A model generated the notes under the pieces. It was given only the letters and a program-made list of their open reading frames with translations. It was not told the origin of the DNA and made no database searches. From Pedobacter nyackensis (GTDB taxonomy: Bacteria; Bacteroidota; Bacteroidia; Sphingobacteriales; Sphingobacteriaceae), in assembly GCF_900176505.1 (NCBI RefSeq), contig NZ_FWYB01000014.1, positions 62,001 to 126,000 of the forward strand: DNA of 64,000 bases. Reading direction: 5' to 3'. A program made the position numbers and the translations under genes. This document shows positions 38,582 to 46,970 of the stretch, in pieces (the first letter of the stretch is position 1; each line of letters starts with the position of its first letter).

Positions 38582-39441
38582 GAGCTACTCTTCAAATACT
38601 TAATTACTGCCATCAAATCTTCCTCTCCAAGCCCATCTGCTGCCGCAGCTTCAAATGTATTTAATAATGGATTGGAAAGTGGTGAGTTTAACCCTGCTCC
38701 TTTTGCAAGCTTTAAGTCTTTAACAATGTATTTCAAAGCAAATGCTGGTGGGAAGTTATCGTTCAAAACAGCAGGTGTTTTCAATTTAATGATTCCATTT
38801 CCACAAGCGCCTTCATTGATAATGGTTAGCATATTTTCTTTACTAATGCCATTTTGCTCAGCAAAAAGAACAGTTTCGGCCAATGCCTGAATGTTGATAC
38901 CTAACAAGTAATTGATAGCCAATTTAGCCGAACTCCCCGCACCTGCAGTTCCTAAATACAAAGCAAGCTTACCAAGTACATCTAAAATCGGCTTGGCCTT
39001 TTCAAAATCTTGCGCTTCACCACCTACCAGGATGATCAATTTACCTTCTTTGGCGGGTTGCACACTACCCGAAACCGGAGCATCTAAAAATGACACCTGT
39101 TTGGTTTTGCAAAGTGCAGAAAGATAGCGGGAGGTATCTGGTGCAACTGTGCTCATGTCTATCATCAGTGTTCCCGTTTTTGATCCCGAAAGCAAACCGT
39201 CAGTTTCATTATAAACAGATTTAACTGCTTTATCATCAGAAAGCATCGTAAAGACTACATCGCAATGCGATGCGAGCTCCTGAAGACTTTTTGCTGACCT
39301 GGCCCCTGCTGCAATCAATTCCTGTTCTTTGTCCTTGTCGCGGTTAAAAACAGTCAGTTCGTATCCGGCTTTAAGGATATTTAAAGCCATCGGAGTACCC
39401 ATATTGCCTAACCCGGCCCAACCTATCTTTAATTTGTTCAT
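38578..39441 (-). CDS. NAD(P)-dependent beta-hydroxyacid dehydrogenase
   Basis: The 287-residue protein has the full 6-phosphogluconate/3-hydroxyisobutyrate dehydrogenase layout. The N-terminal Rossmann domain starts KIGWAGLGNMGTPMALNILK (GxGxxG) and has VFNRDKDK at the end of strand 2, which mildly favours NADPH. The substrate-binding signature is FLDAPVSGSVQPAKEGKL near residue 117, and the catalytic-lysine segment is GSSAKLAINYLLG with Lys173. Known members reduce glyoxylate, succinic or tartronic semialdehyde, or oxidise 3-hydroxyisobutyrate. The sequence resembles the glyoxylate/succinic semialdehyde reductase group, but I cannot fix the substrate. It is a single-gene unit, divergent from the GH95-like gene across a 186-nt spacer. 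Confidence 0.9.
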   Translation of the reverse strand: MNKLKIGWAGLGNMGTPMALNILKAGYELTVFNRDKDKEQELIAAGARSAKSLQELASHCDVVFTMLSDDKAVKSVYNETDGLLSGSKTGTLMIDMSTVAPDTSRYLSALCKTKQVSFLDAPVSGSVQPAKEGKLIILVGGEAQDFEKAKPILDVLGKLALYLGTAGAGSSAKLAINYLLGINIQALAETVLFAEQNGISKENMLTIINEGACGNGIIKLKTPAVLNDNFPPAFALKYIVKDLKLAKGAGLNSPLSNPLLNTFEAAAADGLGEEDLMAVIKYLKSSS

Positions 39442-39627
39442 GTTTTATACGAATGAATTATTTATTTACTTCTCAGCGCCCAAGTTACAAATTAAGGCTG
39501 CTTAAAAAAAAGGCAGTCTTGTTTTCTTAATGAGCGTGTCTTGACTTTTTTTTACATCTTTATACCAAAGCATTTAATTACCTACTGCCAGAATTTACAG
39601 AGCTCTCAGCAGTTAGCATAAAAAATT

Positions 39628-41805
39628 ATGAACGCATTAAAACTGTTTCCTTTTTTGTTGTTATGCCCCTTTGGCATTTTTGCTCAAAATTACAATCATG
39701 AAATCAACCCGGTTGAGCTGTTTAAAAACACCTGGACAAAACGCCCTGCACGTATTCCGAATGATGTTTCGATTGATGCTCCACTGATGGGAAATGGCGA
39801 TGTGACTATGAGTGTCGGATATAAAAATAATTGTTTGCGCTACTACGTGTCAAAAAATGATTTTTGGCGATTACGTTCACAATCCGACAACCTATCTGGG
39901 CCACGCGTAGCAGGCTTTGTGGATATTAATATTGAAGGTTTGAATGATGCAGGTTTTACCGCCCAGCAGATGATAAAAAACGGCGTTACTACTTGTTTGT
40001 TAAATAAAGACACACAACAGATAGCAGCAAAATCATGGGTATCAGCAACAGAAAATCTGATATTTATTGAGCTGAAAGCGATTCATAAAGCGACAAAAGT
40101 TTCTATTCATTTAACCAGTCCTGAGAATCCTCAAGCCAACTTAAAAAGCGGGAAGACAAATAATATTTATTGGTTTACCCGTGCCTTTACGGATAGTGTA
40201 GATATTGCCTCCGAAGTAGCACTAGCGCTAAAAACAATCAACTTTAAAGATACAATTACACTGAATCCAGGTAAAAAAGTACTTATTGCTGTTGCAGTTG
40301 AAAGTAAGTTCAAAAATAAAGAACCCCTGAAATATGTATTAAACCGCATTAAAAAAGTCGACGAGAGTTCGGTTTCAACAATAATGGAGCAACACAATAA
40401 ATGGTGGAATACCTACTGGAACAAATCTTCTGTAATTATTGAAGATAGCATTTTAATGAAAGCTTATTATGAGGGACTATACACGATGGCTGCCTGTAGT
40501 CGTGATCCAAAATTTCCTCCCGGAATATTCGGATGGACAACCTCAGATAGACCAGCCTGGAATGGAGATTATCATCTGAATTATAATTTCCAAGCTCCGT
40601 TTTATGCTATGTGTTCTTCCAACCGTCTGGAACAAACCATTCCGCACGACGCTCCGCTTCTTGATTTTATACCAAGGGGTGAATGGTATGCTAAAAATAT
40701 TACACATACCCGGGGGATTTTATATCCCGTAGGTATTGGACCCATGGGTATTGAAGTCACCAAAAACCATCCTTTATTTCTAAATTCTAAAAATGCAGAA
40801 CAAGAAGGCTTATTTTTTGGGCAACGCTCCAATGCCGCTTACGGGCTATTAAATATGGCTCAGTATTGGCGTTGTACCTACGACGATCATTACGGTAAAA
40901 AGATATATCCCTATGCACTGGCCGTGGTAAATTTCTGGGAGGATTACTTAAAATTTGAAAATGGAAGATATGTTATTTATGGCGACGCTATCCATGAAGG
41001 TTCAGGAAATGATAAAAATCCAATTTTATCCTTAGGGCTTATTAGAAATACGTTTGACTTGATCCTTGACTTGAGTACAACGCTAAAAATAGATAAGAAC
41101 AGGCAAGATAAATGGAGAGATATTTTAAGCAAACTCAGCGATTTCCCTGTTCAGACCCGGAATGGTAAGAAAGTATTTAGATATACAGAAGAGGGAACTG
41201 CCTGGTGGAATGACAATGGATTAGGCATTCAACATATTTACCCTGCGAATGCGATCACGCTCGACAGCAAGGAAGAACTACTGACTATTGCCCGTAATAC
41301 TATTGGTGAAATGCAACGTTGGAATGATTCGAATACCAGCAGCAGTTTTTTTACCGCAGCGATCAGGGTTGGATATGATCCTGCTGTTGTTTTAAATGAA
41401 TTACATAAATATGCTTTGAGGACTTATCCGAATGGCTTTCAACTTAACAATCCCCATGGGATCGAAAACAGTTGTACCGTCACTAATGCAATCAATGAAA
41501 TGCTTTGCATGAGTGTTGGTAATCACATTCGATTGTTTAGTGGTTTTCCAAAAACGAACAATGCAAGCTTTAAAAACATAAGGGCCTGGGGAGGCTTCCT
41601 GGTTTCAGCAAGCTTAAAAAAAGAAGTTGTCTCTGATGTTAAAATCTTAAGTGAAAAAGGAAGACTTTGCAATATAACTAATCCATGGCCGGGTAAAAAA
41701 GTGCTTTTAGTACGGAATGGAAAAAAGGCTGAAACAATTGAAGGCGATAAAATTTCTTTTAAAACAGCCATAAATGAAACTGTAGAACTGGAGAGATATC
41801 TTTAA
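39628..41805 (+). CDS. Secreted GH95-like (alpha/alpha)6-barrel glycosidase
   Basis: The 725-residue product has a signal peptide (about 1-19, ending GIFAQ). The N-terminal domain carries DAPLMGNGDVTMSVGY, the start typical of GH95 and related six-hairpin glycosidases (alpha-L-fucosidase/galactosidase and their uncharacterised kin). The barrel contains WNGDYHLNYNFQAPFYAMCSSN (near residues 311-332), which corresponds to the conserved DYHxNxNxQ segment of GH95. Further segments are GDAIHEGSGND near 451, with a candidate acid, and GLGIQHIYPANAI near 531. No PUL genes flank it. It ends inside a perfect palindrome that it shares with the convergent DoxX gene. Family assignment is moderately sure; the sugar released is not known. 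Confidence 0.75.
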   Translation: MNALKLFPFLLLCPFGIFAQNYNHEINPVELFKNTWTKRPARIPNDVSIDAPLMGNGDVTMSVGYKNNCLRYYVSKNDFWRLRSQSDNLSGPRVAGFVDINIEGLNDAGFTAQQMIKNGVTTCLLNKDTQQIAAKSWVSATENLIFIELKAIHKATKVSIHLTSPENPQANLKSGKTNNIYWFTRAFTDSVDIASEVALALKTINFKDTITLNPGKKVLIAVAVESKFKNKEPLKYVLNRIKKVDESSVSTIMEQHNKWWNTYWNKSSVIIEDSILMKAYYEGLYTMAACSRDPKFPPGIFGWTTSDRPAWNGDYHLNYNFQAPFYAMCSSNRLEQTIPHDAPLLDFIPRGEWYAKNITHTRGILYPVGIGPMGIEVTKNHPLFLNSKNAEQEGLFFGQRSNAAYGLLNMAQYWRCTYDDHYGKKIYPYALAVVNFWEDYLKFENGRYVIYGDAIHEGSGNDKNPILSLGLIRNTFDLILDLSTTLKIDKNRQDKWRDILSKLSDFPVQTRNGKKVFRYTEEGTAWWNDNGLGIQHIYPANAITLDSKEELLTIARNTIGEMQRWNDSNTSSSFFTAAIRVGYDPAVVLNELHKYALRTYPNGFQLNNPHGIENSCTVTNAINEMLCMSVGNHIRLFSGFPKTNNASFKNIRAWGGFLVSASLKKEVVSDVKILSEKGRLCNITNPWPGKKVLLVRNGKKAETIEGDKISFKTAINETVELERYL

Positions 41806-41838
41806 ATCATTCATCTTTATAAAGATGAATGATTTAAA
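41801..41838. terminator. Bidirectional terminator, 38-bp perfect palindrome
   Basis: Two 19-bp arms, each reading TTTAAATCATTCATCTTTA on its own strand, meet without a spacer. The stop codon of the plus-strand glycosidase gene (41803-41805) and that of the minus-strand DoxX gene (41817-41819) both lie inside it. It should form a strong hairpin in both transcripts. The T-run of the plus transcript follows as TTGATTTTT. Confidence 0.85.
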
Positions 41839-42206
41839 TTGATTTTTCGATCCTCAGGTCTGAAATACCAAGATACAAAAGTCAGGATTAACAATAATAT
41901 TGGCCCAAAAAAATCTTTAACACCATCTCCATTAGCTACGTGAGAAAACACTGCACCCGACATGGCAAAAAAGAAACCAGCATAAGCCCATTCCTTTAGT
42001 ATAGGAAATTTAGGGATTAGCACTGCCACAACTCCCAATATTTTCCAAACACCCAATATGGTTAAAAAATAGAGCGGATAACCCAAATTTGTCATCATAT
42101 CTACTTCCTCTTTCAATTTTAACAATTGCACTATTCCAGTTGATAGCATTCCTAATGCCAGCCAGATTGTAGCAATCCAATAGATAATTTTATTTCTCTT
42201 TGTCAT
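41817..42206 (-). CDS. DoxX-family small membrane protein
   Basis: The 129-residue protein has four hydrophobic helices: about residues 8-28, 44-65, 72-92 and 97-115. A charged C-terminal tail follows. The pattern KIIYWIATIWLALGMLSTGIVQLLKL...LGVWKILGVVAVLIPK fits the DoxX/DoxD-like family of small integral membrane proteins. The biochemical role of these stand-alone members is not established. It is the third gene of an operon with ArsR and AHSA1 genes, 5 nt after the AHSA1 stop, and should be under ArsR control. Its last codons form part of the terminator palindrome. Confidence 0.88.
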   Translation of the reverse strand: MTKRNKIIYWIATIWLALGMLSTGIVQLLKLKEEVDMMTNLGYPLYFLTILGVWKILGVVAVLIPKFPILKEWAYAGFFFAMSGAVFSHVANGDGVKDFFGPILLLILTFVSWYFRPEDRKINLNHSSL

Positions 42207-42211
42207 TTTTG

Positions 42212-42679
42212 TTATTTTAATTTGTTTACGATGTCTTGTAATCGGTTATGTGCCATATTGATTCCCTGAGCAAAAGGCAACTGCAACAACTGGTCTCTAA
42301 GTGCGATTGATCTATATACAATATGCATACTGAGTTTACTTCTATCGTCACTAAGCTTTTCAAATTCCAGAAACTCGATCTGGGCGTCAAAAGGCGCATT
42401 CTCCATTTCAAAAGTTCGTACGATTTTACGATTTGGAACAAAATCATGGATTACTCCATTGGCCCGAAATACTACATTTCCTTTAGGGTCGGTTGTTTCA
42501 AATTGGTAACCACCATACTTCTCATTTTCAAGCTTCAACACTTTAGTGCTCATCCATTGCTCAACAATTTCAGGCTCTACATATGCTTTAAACAATAACT
42601 CCAATGGCAAGTCAAATTCCCTGGTTATCAAAATTTCCTGTTTGCCATCTTCGGCATTGATTTTTGTTTTACGTTCCAT
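42212..42679 (-). CDS. SRPBCC (AHSA1-like) domain protein of the ArsR operon
   Basis: This 155-residue cytosolic protein is of the activator-of-Hsp90-ATPase-like (START/Bet v1) fold. Family cues are LITREFDLPLELLFKAYVEPEIVEQWM near residues 16-42, GGYQFETTDPKGNVVFRANGVI and the C-terminal helix LPFAQGINMAHNRLQDIVNKL. Such proteins have a hydrophobic ligand cavity; no ligand can be assigned here. It lies 6 nt downstream of arsR and 5 nt upstream of the DoxX gene. The order ArsR-AHSA1-DoxX is a recurrent arrangement in Bacteroidota. Length and domain are normal. Confidence 0.9.
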   Translation of the reverse strand: MERKTKINAEDGKQEILITREFDLPLELLFKAYVEPEIVEQWMSTKVLKLENEKYGGYQFETTDPKGNVVFRANGVIHDFVPNRKIVRTFEMENAPFDAQIEFLEFEKLSDDRSKLSMHIVYRSIALRDQLLQLPFAQGINMAHNRLQDIVNKLK

Positions 42680-42685
42680 ACTATG

Positions 42686-43009
42686 CTATTTTTTTGGTGT
42701 GTAGTTTTTCATGATGGTTTCCAATTTATTAAATCTATCATCCCACATTTCGCGGAATGGTTCGATAAAGTCAGCTACGTCTTTCATTTTTTTTGCATTA
42801 ATGTAATAGTAAATCTCTCTGCCCTCTTGCTTCTGTTCGAGTAAATCACAGGCTGTGAGTATTTGCAGGTGTTTTGAAACGGTCGGTCTTGCAGTGTCAA
42901 AGTTTGCAGCTATTGCACCTGCAGTCATGGATTGCGAAGCGACCAACAGAAGTATAGCCCTTCTTGTTGGATCTGCTATGGCTTGAAATACATCTCGTCT
43001 TAAATTCAT
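42686..43009 (-). CDS. ArsR-family winged-helix repressor
   Basis: The 107-residue protein has a winged helix-turn-helix: FQAIADPTRRAILLLVA, then TAGAIAANFDTARPTVSKHL (recognition helix near residues 43-52), then the wing QEGREIYYYIN. The cysteine motif of the alpha-3 metal site (ELCVCDL) of true metal sensors is absent, so it is probably one of the non-metal ArsR regulators often paired with AHSA1 genes. The promoter is overlaid by two copies of a GTAG-N8-CTAC palindrome, which strongly suggests autoregulation. First gene of the operon with the AHSA1 and DoxX genes. Confidence 0.92.
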   Translation of the reverse strand: MNLRRDVFQAIADPTRRAILLLVASQSMTAGAIAANFDTARPTVSKHLQILTACDLLEQKQEGREIYYYINAKKMKDVADFIEPFREMWDDRFNKLETIMKNYTPKK

Positions 43010-43011
43010 CG

Positions 43012-43059
43012 TGTAGCTATTTGACTACAAATATATACGTAGTCATTTAACTACACAAA
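43012..43059 (-). promoter_or_regulatory. Promoter and paired operator of the ArsR-AHSA1-DoxX operon
   Basis: On the minus strand TTTG (43056-43059), a 20-nt spacer and TATATTTG (43028-43035) match the Bacteroidetes promoter exactly. Two imperfect palindromes of the form GTAG-N8-CTAC lie at 43013-43028 and 43039-43054, with centres 26 bp apart. One fills the spacer between the promoter boxes and the other covers the start point. The longer form of the first is TGTAGctatttgaCTACA. This is the arrangement expected for repression by the adjacent ArsR protein. Confidence 0.75.
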
Positions 43060-43130
43060 TATTTCTTCATTTTTTTTTAATAGCCAGTTTTTGTGTCGTT
43101 AACCGTGGATAAGCGTCTCATTAAACTACA

Positions 43131-43159
43131 AAACAAAAGCCTTAGATCTCTCTAAGGCT
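43131..43159 (-). terminator. Rho-independent terminator after the second AHSA1 gene
   Basis: On the minus strand AGCCTTAG (43152-43159) pairs with CTAAGGCT (43138-43145) across a 6-nt loop. It is followed by a T-rich run (TTTTGTTTTG). It lies 28 nt after the stop of the AHSA1 gene at 43188. Confidence 0.8.
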
Positions 43160-43187
43160 CCTTGCTGTGCACAACTCTACTCTCGCA

Positions 43188-43634
43188 CTAGTTCCAATTG
43201 TCTATTTTGACATCAATTGGATCAGGAGTACCTTTTCCCGTTTCCATAAGAGACTTTAGGCTCATCAGAAATATTGCCCATTTGGTACTGCAATGATGCA
43301 TAAACTCTACTGGTTCCTTCCAGTTCAGGTGCTTGAAAAGCACGATAACGTAATCGCCATCTTGCTTCAGTTCCCAATCGATGGTTGTACCCATCCACTC
43401 TTCTGGTCCTTCTGCCACCTCCCATACCACATGGGTAGGCGCATTAAGTTCGGAAACTTTCATATCGAAACCTCCCGCTCCAAAGCGAAACTTGATGATA
43501 TCGCCAACTTGATTACCTTCTCCCTCAGTGTTGCTTGTCCACCAGCCGGCAAGACCATCTTTGGTAGTCAATGCCTGATAAACATCCTCTAGAGATGCCG
43601 ATTTGATTCCAATTCTATGCAAGATATCTGCCAT
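43188..43634 (-). CDS. SRPBCC (AHSA1-like) domain protein, stand-alone
   Basis: This 148-residue cytosolic SRPBCC protein has the AHSA1 pattern HRIGIKSASLEDVYQALTTKDGLAGWWT near the start, VVWEVAEGPEEWMGTTIDWELKQDGD in the middle and a C-terminal helix (WAIFLMSLKSLMETGKG). It differs clearly from the AHSA1 protein of the neighbouring ArsR operon and has its own terminator. An unusually strong Shine-Dalgarno sequence, GGAGG (43643-43647), lies 8 nt before the ATG, which is rare for this group of bacteria. Divergent from the GlxA-type regulator gene with a 134-nt spacer, so the two may be linked in function; ligand and role are unknown. Confidence 0.9.
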   Translation of the reverse strand: MADILHRIGIKSASLEDVYQALTTKDGLAGWWTSNTEGEGNQVGDIIKFRFGAGGFDMKVSELNAPTHVVWEVAEGPEEWMGTTIDWELKQDGDYVIVLFKHLNWKEPVEFMHHCSTKWAIFLMSLKSLMETGKGTPDPIDVKIDNWN

Positions 43635-43768
43635 GATTAATTCCTCCTTTTTTTAAGTAAAAATAAGCCCCAAAAACTTGATATATAAGGTGTAAAATAG
43701 ACATTATGATGGGTTGATTTGGACAGTCAAGTTTTTTATATTCGTTAGAAAGAAACCATGAACCCGAC

Positions 43769-44764
43769 ATGATTAAACAGATGAAACACCTCACTATAGT
43801 TGTTCCGAATGGACAGAATAACCTAAGTAGCATTGTAGGCGCATATAAAATATTTACCAGGGCCAATGAATACTGGCTAAACACAGGAAAAAAGGAATTG
43901 TTTAAAATTCAACTAGCCGGTATTTCTAAAAGAGTAATTTTTTATGAAGGATTATTTACGGTAAAGCCGCACACTAATATTGCGGCAATTAACAAAACCG
44001 ACCTCATTATTATCCCTTCATTAAATCATAATTATCAGGAGGCTGTAAAAGGAAACAAATCACTGATTGACTGGATCGCGAACCAATATAAAGCAGGAGC
44101 TGAAGTTGCAAGTATATGCACCGGCGCGTTTTTACTGGCAACAACAGGATTGCTGGATGGTAAAAATTGCTCTACTCATTGGGCAGCAGCCGATAATTTC
44201 AGGATAATGTTTCCTAAGGTGAATTTACATGCTGATCAACTTATTACCGATGAAAACGGAATTTATACGAACGGAGGGGCATATTCTTTCCTTAATCTAA
44301 TGATTTATCTGGTAGAAAAATATTACGACAGGCAAACAGCCGTCTTCTGCTCCAAAGTATTTCAGATCGAAATAGACAGGCAAAGCCAATCTGCCTTTAC
44401 CATATTTACTGGCCAGAAGAAGCACGATGACGAAATGGTAAAAAAGGCACAGGCCTATATCGAAAGCAAACTCGATGAAAAAATATCTATTGAACATTTG
44501 TCGTCCCATTTTTCTGTTGGCAGAAGGAATTTTGACAGAAGGTTTATCAAGGCTACAGGAAATACACCGATTGAATATACACAACGCGTAAAAATTGAAT
44601 CGGCCAAGAAAGCTTTTGAAACCAGTCGAAAAACAATTAGTGAAGTAATGTATGCAGTAGGGTATTCGGACCTCAAAGCATTTCGGGAGGTTTTTAGAAA
44701 AATTACCGGGTTATCGCCATTAGAATATCGGCAAAAGTATAATAAAGAAGCGATAATTTCATAG
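43769..44764 (+). CDS. GlxA-type AraC-family regulator with DJ-1/PfpI domain
   Basis: The 331-residue protein has an N-terminal DJ-1/PfpI-like amidotransferase-fold domain (about 5-195). The nucleophile-elbow segment is ASICTGAFLLATTGLLDGK with Cys117, followed by STHWAAADNF. The C-terminal AraC/XylS DNA-binding domain (about 225-322) has two helix-turn-helices: IEHLSSHFSVGRRNFDRRF and ISEVMYAVGYSDLKAFREVF. Proteins of this type are transcriptional regulators in which the DJ-1 domain senses a small molecule without established catalysis. A nearer alternative start is the ATG at 43781. It is divergent from the stand-alone AHSA1 gene, a likely target by position only. Confidence 0.92.
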   Translation: MIKQMKHLTIVVPNGQNNLSSIVGAYKIFTRANEYWLNTGKKELFKIQLAGISKRVIFYEGLFTVKPHTNIAAINKTDLIIIPSLNHNYQEAVKGNKSLIDWIANQYKAGAEVASICTGAFLLATTGLLDGKNCSTHWAAADNFRIMFPKVNLHADQLITDENGIYTNGGAYSFLNLMIYLVEKYYDRQTAVFCSKVFQIEIDRQSQSAFTIFTGQKKHDDEMVKKAQAYIESKLDEKISIEHLSSHFSVGRRNFDRRFIKATGNTPIEYTQRVKIESAKKAFETSRKTISEVMYAVGYSDLKAFREVFRKITGLSPLEYRQKYNKEAIIS

Positions 44765-44785
44765 GAGCGTTTGCGTTAAATGTAC

Positions 44786-45009
44786 CTATTCTATTGGCCA
44801 ATCATCAGATCTAAAAGAGGATGCTGGGAGCCCACCTGTATTAAACAAATCTCCTATAACAAAATCCTTAAATGCATAACGTACAGCGACGGGCTTAACT
44901 ACATTAGTACTGCTAACCATAATTCCATCTGCTGTAATTCTTGCTTTTGCCGGGTAGTGGTAAAAAGGCAAAAAATCATGAACACGTAGATTTTTATATT
45001 TTCTTTCAT
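44786..45009 (-). pseudogene. Remnant of a sialate O-acetylesterase gene (large internal deletion)
   Basis: From the ATG at 45009 the frame reads a signal-peptide-like start, MKENIKIYVFMIFCLFTTT, and stops after 36 codons. A second, shifted frame beginning within it reads FYHYPAKARITADGIMV, then NVVKPVAVRYAFKDF, then LFNTGGLPASSFRSDDWP. This matches the extreme C-terminus of secreted sialate O-acetylesterases (SASA family). Those proteins are usually 450-650 residues, so the catalytic body has been lost and the two ends are joined out of frame. It follows the GH127 gene by 24 nt, as the last gene of PUL2. The intact ancestor would have removed acetyl groups from the target polysaccharide. The C-terminal match is from memory of the family, not an alignment. 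Confidence 0.7.
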
Positions 45010-45033
45010 TAAGCGGACAGTTTTAATTGATTT

Positions 45034-46944
45034 TTATGGATGAAATGATCCGTTGCTTTTGGGATTAATTAATTGGGGCATCCATACTTTATAGAATGAG
45101 TTGTTATGACCATTCCCAGCCGAAGCATAGTCGCAGAGAGATATTGTTACTGGCCCTGCCGGAGTTTCCGTATAGGATTCAGGAATAAATCCAGCCTCAA
45201 AACGCATAAAATATTCAGTAGGATTACCAGGTAATTCCTTTAGTGGGACATACCCTTGCTGATCAGTGACTGGTTCTAAAATAGCTTCGAGCCCAACACC
45301 TTCAAATCTGGAATCCCGAGCCAATACAATTGGTCCGCGCATAATTGCAAAACTCCGGACTCCATTTCCACTTTCTATAAGCCGGCCACGCATATCCAAT
45401 TCGAGTGAAATTTTATCTTCTCTTTTCCAAATGCGTTTTATCCTGATCAGCTCGCCGTTCTTTACATCAACAACATCCCCACCGTTTACAGTTAACTTAT
45501 TCACTTTACTCCATTCAGGTATTCTAATACCAATTTCAAATGCTTCTGGCTTATCCATATCCAGTTCTACATTTATACTTCCCGACTTTGGGTAATCGGT
45601 AGACTGAATAACTTTGAGCCTTTGGCCTAAAGGGCTTTCCAGTTGATAAGTGCCCTGAACAAAAAAGTTTATTTGTAACCCCTCTCTTCTACCCATCACG
45701 ATATGAAATGGGAAATTAAACAGTCCCCTTGGTCCGCTGGCCTCACAGCAATTCAGGTCCATACCACACTGCCCGCTACCCGGTAAACGCTGTCCATTCA
45801 ATGGTGTATACTTTGCCCAAGCTGCCCCATTAGCACTCATAGAACCTAAAATAGCATTGTAATAAGTCCTTTCTGCTTCATCAGCATACCTACTTTCACC
45901 TGTCAACCGTAACAATTGGTTATTTAGTTTAAGCCAGGTAACCGACACGCAGGTCTCCTGGTAGTGATGTATTGGAAAAGCCTGTACCTCCTTTCCGCCG
46001 AACCACATTTCTGTTGAAGCGCCCGAACCGGCAATATTGATTTCCGTATTTCTGATATTTTCCCAGCTGTTTACGACCACCTGTTTGTAAGCATCATTAC
46101 CTGTTAAGCGGTAAAGTTCAAGCAAGCCTTCATAGCAAGACATCATTTCATAAGCTTTTTGCCCTTGTTCTGCACTATACCAGTTTTTGGGTTTGGGGAA
46201 GCGTTCGCTTACTTTTATGATAGACTTGCTTAACAATTGGGGGCCATCAGATCTTTCCCATTGTCTCACAATTTCTTTTGCAAAATCAAGATATTTCACA
46301 TCATTGGTATAGCTATATAGCAAACAAATCGGTTCAAGTACAGATGAGGCTGCCATTCCTTTGTAGTTCCCTTTAGTAACAATAATCCCTCCCTGCGCAT
46401 TCAGTTCACTGATCAGATGATCGGCAATACGGATTGCACCAATAAGCATCTTTTTATCCCGGCTGAGGTCATAATACGCCAACAAACCCAACATACAGTA
46501 CTTTCGTCCCCAAATATCCCATTGTTGTAAATGGTTTGCTTGCGCATAATTTCCAATATAACCATCGGCTGCCTGCGTAGCCAATAATCCAGTGGCGGCC
46601 TCGTCAAGCAGCTGTTTTAAGCCTGCATCTGGGTGATATTTGTAAGCAAGTATGGCCGAGGTAAACCATTTACCCCAAAACTCACTTTGCCAAAAAGTAG
46701 TCTCCGTTCTGTGCTCCAGCTTAAAAGGTTTAATCAGATCGTTAATATTCTGGACAAGAATACGATTCTCTAAAGAGCCATTTAACCTGTCGGCCACATA
46801 ACCCTCCAAATGTAGTGCTGAAGGTGGCTGTAGCACGTCATTAACCTTCCATTTAGCATTGCTTTGTGCAACCAATGATCCCTGCGAAATCATAGCAAAA
46901 AGAAAGATTTGGCAGAATGCTATTTTGATAATCCAATTATTCAT
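45034..46944 (-). CDS. Secreted GH127 family glycosidase (beta-L-arabinofuranosidase-type)
   Basis: The 636-residue product has a signal peptide (about 1-27, SLVAQ). It is a GH127 (former DUF1680) (alpha/alpha)6-barrel protein with a C-terminal beta domain. The zinc-cysteine active site is recognisable: Glu312 in STEMWFGG is the candidate acid/base. Glu330 and Cys332 in QETCVSV and Cys399-Cys400 in LNCCEASGPRGL match the zinc ligands and nucleophilic cysteine of HypBA1. Characterised members remove beta-L-arabinofuranose, and some relatives act on other sugars. It is the last intact gene of PUL2, 26 nt after the SGNH-WbsX gene. It suggests that the target glycan carries arabinofuranose or similar side chains. 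The active-site assignment rests on motif matching. Confidence 0.9.
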   Translation of the reverse strand: MNNWIIKIAFCQIFLFAMISQGSLVAQSNAKWKVNDVLQPPSALHLEGYVADRLNGSLENRILVQNINDLIKPFKLEHRTETTFWQSEFWGKWFTSAILAYKYHPDAGLKQLLDEAATGLLATQAADGYIGNYAQANHLQQWDIWGRKYCMLGLLAYYDLSRDKKMLIGAIRIADHLISELNAQGGIIVTKGNYKGMAASSVLEPICLLYSYTNDVKYLDFAKEIVRQWERSDGPQLLSKSIIKVSERFPKPKNWYSAEQGQKAYEMMSCYEGLLELYRLTGNDAYKQVVVNSWENIRNTEINIAGSGASTEMWFGGKEVQAFPIHHYQETCVSVTWLKLNNQLLRLTGESRYADEAERTYYNAILGSMSANGAAWAKYTPLNGQRLPGSGQCGMDLNCCEASGPRGLFNFPFHIVMGRREGLQINFFVQGTYQLESPLGQRLKVIQSTDYPKSGSINVELDMDKPEAFEIGIRIPEWSKVNKLTVNGGDVVDVKNGELIRIKRIWKREDKISLELDMRGRLIESGNGVRSFAIMRGPIVLARDSRFEGVGLEAILEPVTDQQGYVPLKELPGNPTEYFMRFEAGFIPESYTETPAGPVTISLCDYASAGNGHNNSFYKVWMPQLINPKSNGSFHP

Positions 46945-46970
46945 AATCCAGACATTTAAGGATGTGCTTA

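Noticed and set aside
44780..44989. Plus-strand 69-codon frame after the GlxA-type gene
   Set aside because: The minus strand of the same stretch encodes recognisable sialate O-acetylesterase ends, so the plus frame is a shadow.
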